A stretch of 64,000 nucleotides of DNA, from contig NC_079138.1 of the NCBI RefSeq assembly GCF_945859705.1, forward strand, positions 3,410,001 through 3,474,000, read 5' to 3'. Below the pieces are notes generated by a model. That model was not told where the DNA came from. It was given only the letters and a program-made list of their open reading frames with translations, and made no database searches. Shown piece after piece: positions 58,059 to 64,000 of the stretch. Source of the stretch: Episyrphus balteatus. Its lineage: Eukaryota > Arthropoda > Insecta > Diptera > Syrphidae. A program made the position numbers and the translations under genes. Numbering within the stretch: the first letter of the stretch is position 1; every line of letters starts with the position of its first letter.

Positions 58059-58920
58059 AGCAACAAAAAAAAAAAAAACAAAATATATATATCAAAAAAA
58101 TGACCATAATTGATTCAAAATGATAACAAAAAAAAAAGGAAAAAAAATTATTTTTTTCGATATTTGTGTAATTTGTCCAATTAAAATCTTTGAAACAAAA
58201 AAAAAAAAATGAATAAAATCAAAAATAAATTTTAAAACCAAACTATGAGAATAAGAAATAAATGTATCTCGCACAAGTAGATGTATATGTGTGTATGTTA
58301 TATGTGTGTTGGTGTAACAAAAATACATATACCTATATCAAATTAACTATTAATTATATACAACAGAAAAAAAAAAAAAACAAAAACTAAAAATGAACCA
58401 AAAATTTAAACCAAAAACAACAAGAACAAAAGATTTTTGATCAGCATTATTTTTATATATTTGAAACAACAAAAATAACATTTATTTTAAATTATTTTAT
58501 TTTTATATTTAAACTTTAAAATAAAATTAATAAAAAAAAAAAAATTATTAAATCATAGTAAAACCTGTGTATACAAATATATATAAGGAAAGAAATAATT
58601 TTAATAATTTTTTACTTTTTAATTATTATTTTTATTTTTATTTTTAAATTTATTAGAAGTGATAGGTGGGAAGGGAAAGGTGTAATGAGTCAAGGGAAAG
58701 CCAAAGCATTTCCGATTTTGAGAGTGCATTTCGTTTTATATGATTATTTTTTTTGTTTTTTTGAAATTATACAAAAAATGTGTATTTTTTTAATGTAAAT
58801 AGGATTAACTATAGAAATAAAAAAAAAAACTTTGAATTTTTTGAAAGAAAATTTTACAATAATTGTATATTTGAATAAAATAAAAATAAAAAAAATGATG
58901 TTTTTTGTTTTAATTTTTCA
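58059..58920 (+). other. Nep1: Probable Nep1 3' UTR
   Basis: A-rich sense strand like that after the channel gene, with several AATAAA hexamers (for example near 58256, 58814 and 58875). The exact end cannot be chosen. Confidence 0.45.
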
Positions 58921-60149
58921 ACGAGGTAAGGTAAGTTTTTAATGTTTGAAATAAAAAGAAATTTAAACAAAAATTTACTAAAAGGAAGGTACATTTTTTT
59001 TGCTCTAATTTTATTTTGTTTTAATTTAAAATAACAAAAAATTCGAGATTTTTGCATTTGAGATAACTTTTGTTTCTTTTTGAGTTTTCATTTGCATTCG
59101 TGAATTTTGTATGTGAATTATAATTATCTTGTACAAAAAAAAAATCCATAAAATAAAGTTAAAGTTTTAATGTCGATAATGTAGGTTTTTCATATATAAC
59201 TTTGAAACGGGAGCAGCTATCAAAAATTGTATATGGATGAATTGTAGGTTTGTAATTTCCAAAAAAAATGTTGTAACACTTTTTTTTCTACGAGATATCG
59301 TGATTTTAAAATATGTAAAATGTCGAAAGTATCGATTTTTTGCCTAATACTCTTAAACGATGAGTCCTATCGAAAAGTTATCTTTGAAAAACTGGTAGAT
59401 AATATGCTTCTTTATGTAAATACTTTTTTTGTTTTTTTTTGTTAAAGTAGTCTTTCAAAAGAAAATTTTTTTTTATAATTTGGTCAAAATTAAAAAATTG
59501 TGAATTTTTGTACCTAGATTCTAAAATATGAGTTTTTTGACATACATTTTTAACTCATATCATAGACTATAAAGTTTTCCACAAAATACCTGAAGATATG
59601 CTTTAGTAACACTTATCGTTTTAATGGTAGTGCGCTCAAAAGAGGGGTATATATAGAAAATATCGTTTTTTTTTGCCTAGGTATTTTCGTCAAATGGTGA
59701 GTGTTATCAAAACAAATTTTCATAGCATGTGTAGATTATGTGTTTTTTTACATATTTCAATTCAGTTTATATTTCTCAGAGCTATAGTTAAATTTTTTTT
59801 AAATTTAGACAGTTTTTTATACTTTTAACTCTTCTAAAATGTAGTTTTTGAAATATATATTTTCCATAAAAAAATATCAAGATGTGCTTTTTCATAGTTG
59901 CCATTGTTTAGAAGATATTAGCTTTCAAAAGGAGGACTATACGAAAAAATCACGTATTTTGTATTTTATTCTTAAACAGTTAAGTCTATCGTAAAAACTG
60001 GAAAAAATTCGCATAGAGCTGAAACTAGTAGGTACAGAGCATTGAAACATCAATAAAAGTAAAATGTCAAAAGTCCCCAAAAATCCCATGTGTGCATAAA
60101 AAGTTATTTAAGGTTAAATGTCGAAAATAAATGATAACACACACGATTT

Positions 60150-60540
60150 TTTTTGTATAGTACTTTTTTTGGGTCGATAAAACCGAATTCAAAGTCAATT
60201 TTGCCGTATCACGTCAGGTTTTTGAGATATAACCAAAAAATGTCAGATAAGAACTTTAGTTTTTTTGGTTTTGACATTTTTTTGAGGATATCTCGAAAAC
60301 CTGGCGTGATAGTTCAAAAATGACTTCGAATCTGGATTCAGCGACCCAAAAACTATATGATTAACATATTCGCACATCCAGATCAGAGAAAAAAACAATT
60401 TTTTTTCGTGACATTTTTTGAGGTTATCTCAAAAAGCTGACGTGATTGGGAAAATTGACTTCGGTCTCGGTTTCAGCGACCCAAAAACTATATGAAAAAC
60501 ATAGTCGCAACCCCAGTTCAGAACTTTTTTTTTTTCATGG
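60150..60540. repeat. Two direct and one inverted copy of a 150-bp unit
   Basis: GCGACCCAAAAACTATATGA occurs near 60340 and 60475, each preceded by GA-ATCTC-AAAA-CTG-CGTGAT and a following CAGATCAGAG/CAGTTCAGAA. A mirrored version (CGTATCACGTCAGGTTTTTG) starts near 60206. The core resembles that of the foldback at 31176-31827. Confidence 0.55.
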
Positions 60541-61344
60541 CTGTGTAATGGAGAACAAAAATGGAAATACTCAAAAATTAAAAATATCAAATGCAATTCA
60601 TTTCCATATACTGAGTGAGAAGTACAACTTCAGTCGCGTGTACCTACGTGTAGAGTACAAGTTAATAAGTGGAAAAACTGTTTCTAAATAATAAGAAAAG
60701 AATCTCCTAATTTTCTCAGATTTTTATTTTGAGGCTAGATTGCGCCCCAAGAGGGTTAAAGTTTTTTCTCATTTGAAATAGGTATATGTTGACTTATTAG
60801 GTCATTTTTTTTAAGATATAGCCTAAATGTAAAAATTTTTTGAATAGGTTCTATTCTATATTAAACGCCCTTTTCAAAAAGGTATAAACCATTTTTCTAG
60901 GACATGCTGCCAATAGCCCTAATACCAACTATACTTTTATTTAGGAGTAGGTATATGCTTTGCTTCAAGTCCCAGCAGAATAATAACTCGTCACTGATAT
61001 GATTTTCAATCATGCCTGGCATTCATAAAGAATTCACCTTTCACTTCGAACACACCAAAAAGCTTATTTCTGCCCAGAACGAGCAAGTTGAATTTTGTAA
61101 AAGCTTACTGACTTTGCTTTCAAAAAAGGTTTTTAACAGCTTTAGGTGTTAACTTTTTCATTAAATTTTAGCATAGACACACTTCTATCCGGAAGATAAC
61201 TTTGAAATATTACATACTAGAACCAAAATATGGAAAAGTTTACCATCTGGAATCCGGTTAATGTGGAAAACTTTTGATGTTTAATTTTGATGATAAAATA
61301 AACTAAGGTCCATTTTCTTCACTCTTCAACAACTTCAACAAAAT

Positions 61345-61680
61345 TTCTTTAAAATTTTCTAACCTATTTTGTAGTCCTCTTAATTTCCTGCATTTTACAA
61401 AAAAAAAAATAAACTCTTTATCACCAAAAATGACCGAGCAATTGATAAATGAACGCACGAAAAATTGGTGCGAAAACACCCAAAAATATCGCTTTATTTT
61501 TTGTCGTAGGACATTCTGAAGCCGAGTTATTCCCAAAAAACGATATTTTTGGGTGTTTTCGCACCGATTTTGCATGCGTTCATTTATCAATTGCTCGGCC
61601 ATCTTTGGTGATAAAGAGCTGATTTTTTCTTTAAAATGTAGAACATGAATAGGGCTACAAAATAGATTAGAAAAATATCA
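61345..61680. repeat. Long palindrome (foldback) with a short loop
   Basis: Left-arm phrases TGAATAGGG-like to CTCTTTATCACC, GAGCAATTGATAAATGAACG and GAAAACACCCAAAAATATCG are met on the right by CGATATTTTTGGGTGTTTTC, CGTTCATTTATCAATTGCTC and GGTGATAAAGAG, followed by ACAAAATAGATTAGAAAAAT, which mirrors the outer left arm. The loop is about 40 bp around 61515. The open frame on the minus strand here is an artefact of the palindrome. Confidence 0.7.
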
Positions 61681-62207
61681 ATCATGATAAAAGCTTTTTT
61701 CGAAATAATGACAAAAATGTGTTTTTTAACAACTAAAATTTGACTTTAAATGGCTGCCATTTTGTATTTACTCATTCAAATACAATGAAATTACATAAAA
61801 CGATAGAAAATATTATAAGGAAGAGAATGCATGTTTATTTTTTGGTCTACGACAATCTGGAGCAAAGATATTAGCTTAGAAGTAAAATATCCCAAAATGT
61901 GCATTTTTGTGAATAACTCCGCTAAAAAGAATGATCAGGTGGTGAGAAATTGGATTTAAGCCTTTCAAATATACCCCTATCGATCCATGAAATAAAAACT
62001 GACAGTGCCTCTGTGCGCAGGGTTAGGCCCTTTTTTCCGACGCTTTGACTGGAGTAATGCTGGAAATTATTTTATAAACTTACAACCTTAGTTTCTAGAC
62101 TATACTCTGGTTATGAGAATGGGAATTTGGGTGATGGATTTGCTTTTCGTATATTTACAGACATTCGTCGGTAGATGTCTCTTGCCGATGCGATGGCCTC
62201 AAAGTTA

Positions 62208-63235
62208 TACAGGGTGTCCCAAAAGTTAACGTCGAAACGAAAACGGTAGATAGGGTAGGTGGTGACAGTTATCAGAAAAATAATTAAAAAAATCGCAGCC
62301 ATATATTTTGGGAGTTATGGGCATTTGAAAAAAAGTCGAAAAAATGGTCAACCTGTGACGGTTTTTCATGTGCCGTGACTACAAATCTTAATTTTTCTCA
62401 TTGTTTTCTTTTTTTGTTACGGAACCTTGAATAACCCTGCTATCAAATGCATTCAAAAATTTTAACTCAGCTGCATCAGTTTTAAAGAAAATATGAGCCG
62501 TAGTGTAAAAAAAATGCACTACGATGTTTCGGCAAGTTGCCTTAAAAGTTGGTGTGTTCAATTCTCTTTTCAAAATGGTGTAACATTGTTGGGAATATTT
62601 CATAAATAACCGAGATAAAAATTTTTTTCTTAACAAATCCGACTTTTTTATGAAGTAATTTTTCCATATTATTTAAGTTTTTGTATTCTGAAAGGTTCTG
62701 AAAGGGTACAAAACTTGAATAATATGGAAAAATTACCTCATAAAAAAGTCGGATTTTTTAAGAAAAAAAATTTTATCTCGGTTATTTATGAAATATTACC
62801 AATAATGTTACACCATTTTGAAAAGAGAATTGAACACACCAACTTTTAAGGCAACTTGCCGAAACATCGTAGTGCATTTTTTTTACACTACGGCTCATTG
62901 AATTAGAGTCATGTAAAATTTTTTAGTACTAAGTTGGGTAAAAAAGTAATATTTTCTTTAAAACTGATGCAGCTGAGTTAAAATTTTTGAATGCATTTGA
63001 TAGCAGGGTTATTCAAGGTTCCGTAACAAAAAAAGAAAAAAATGAGAAAAATTAAGATTTGTAGTCACGGCACATGAAAAACCGTCACAGGGTGACAATT
63101 TTTTCGACTTTTTTTCAAATGCCCATAACTCCCAAAATATATGGCTGCGATTTTTTTTATTATTTTTCTGATAACTGTCACCACCAACCCTATCTACCGT
63201 TTTCGTTTCGACGTTAACTTTTGGGACACCCTGTA
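62208..63235. mobile_element. Long foldback element, TACAGGGTGTCCC termini, TA target site
   Basis: Left tip TACAGGGTGTCCCAAAAGTT, right tip AACTTTTGGGACACCCTGTA, each flanked by TA, as in Tc1/mariner-type insertions. The arms are near-perfect inverted copies of about 470 bp around a centre near 62695. The right arm carries about 55 extra bases (62900-62956, between CTCAT and ATTTTCTTT) absent from the left arm. There is no transposase. Confidence 0.85.
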
Positions 63236-64000
63236 TATCGCTAGTTGTCGTTTGGCATGATGACTTGACTACTTCAAAATGTAAAATGCAATATGCCCTA
63301 AAGATTGGTTATCGATTTTTCCATACCAAAACAGCTTCAACTTGGATTTTATGTATAAATGATGTAGGTAGATGTAAGCTTTTATTTTATTTTAAAATAA
63401 AAAAGTACACCAGGCATGTCAATGGTTACAAGGGGCCAAAACAACGAGATAAAACTTTTTTGTGGGCCGCAGAACATGTTAAGCTACAATTTTTATATGT
63501 AAAACAATTTTGTAAAAAAAAAACAGCAAAAATGATGAAACTATTTTTTTTTTTTCATTTATAATTTTTTTCCTCAGACCAAAATTAGTTATTCAGGATT
63601 TTATAGGTAACTCATTACTCTTAATGACTGAAATAACTGCTCGCTTCGACAGGTACCTACTGTGAAATTTGCAAACGATTTTATATGGCAGTTTTCAAGT
63701 GCACAAAAATACTTATAAAATCGGGCATTTCAACGAATTTGGAACTTACTTCGGAGTCAATTTATAGAAATCGCTTTCCTCCATTTTCACATGATTCGGC
63801 ATTAACTCTATGTTTTGTGGAAGAAATATTCAATTTTATAGTTTAGATTTTTTTCGTAGTATTTTTGATACGTCAAATCCTAGTACAGGGATGGCGAACC
63901 TTTTTAGAGCCTCGTGTCATTTAAAACAAAAATATTTATTTGAGGTGCCTTTGGAGTGCCATACAGTTTTAATCTAGTTTTTTTTTTGTGACCACTCGAA
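63236..64000. other. Spacer with possible hAT-type element ends
   Basis: CCAGGCATGTCAATGG at 63410 with GGGCCGCAGAAC near 63462, and CAGGGATGGCGAACC at 63886 with TGGAGTGCCATA near 63953, look like ends of hAT-type elements known across animals. No paired ends or target duplications are seen inside the window; the second may run past the window edge. No gene seen. Confidence 0.35.

Larger units (their letters stand above)
58921..62207. other. Repeat-rich spacer downstream of Nep1
   Basis: About 59280-60100 shows loose repetition of CTATCGAAAA--TT and GATATGCTTT-type phrases. About 60160-60540 has two direct copies and one inverted copy of a unit with TCAGCGACCCAAAAACTATA. The palindrome at 61345-61680 is listed separately. 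No gene that I can support. Confidence 0.5.

Noticed and set aside
62388..62636. Open frame of 82 codons within the large foldback
   Set aside because: It lies in one arm of a non-coding inverted repeat and has no transposase features.

Overview
The window is animal nuclear DNA, almost certainly from a fly (Diptera). It is very AT-rich, genes are broken into short exons by GT-AG introns, and long A or T homopolymer runs occur throughout. The two genes I recognise translate to proteins very close to Drosophila Ca-alpha1D and Nep1. The species cannot be fixed from the window.

Positions 1 to about 34000 (+ strand) hold the 3' two thirds of an L-type voltage-gated calcium channel alpha1 subunit gene (Ca-alpha1D type). 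The first coding exon in the window starts in repeat II segment S2; repeat I and II S1 lie upstream. I joined 21 constitutive exon positions. They form one continuous frame of 1440 complete codons plus stop, covering repeats II, III and IV, the EF-hand/IQ region and the C-terminal tail. Five places show alternative coding: two alternative exons in the II-III loop, a 39-nt cassette in the III S3-S4 loop, two 108-nt alternative exons for III S5, an alternative donor plus a 72-nt cassette in the IV S3-S4 linker, and a 1797-nt His/Ser/Asp-rich exon in the tail.

Positions 33928 to about 38420 are a strongly A-rich stretch on the sense strand, probably channel 3' UTR and downstream sequence, interrupted by inserted repeats. 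Positions 38450 to 43200 are mostly dispersed repeats, with one weak orphan coding stretch.

Positions 43200 to about 58900 (+ strand) hold a complete M13 neprilysin gene (Nep1 type). It has 11 coding exons and encodes 811 residues: a type II membrane zinc metallopeptidase with HELTH, GENIAD and a terminal CEVW. A 15-nt first coding exon lies 6.7 kb upstream of the second.

Positions 58059 to 64000 contain the Nep1 3' UTR and then only repeats. Introns and spacers carry many non-autonomous elements, several of them long foldback structures with recognisable terminal inverted repeats and sometimes target-site duplications. I found no CRISPR array, rRNA gene, intact tRNA gene or autonomous transposase. 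The two genes do not act in one pathway that the sequence shows: one is a membrane calcium channel and the other an ectopeptidase. Both are on the + strand, but the spacing suggests separate transcription units.
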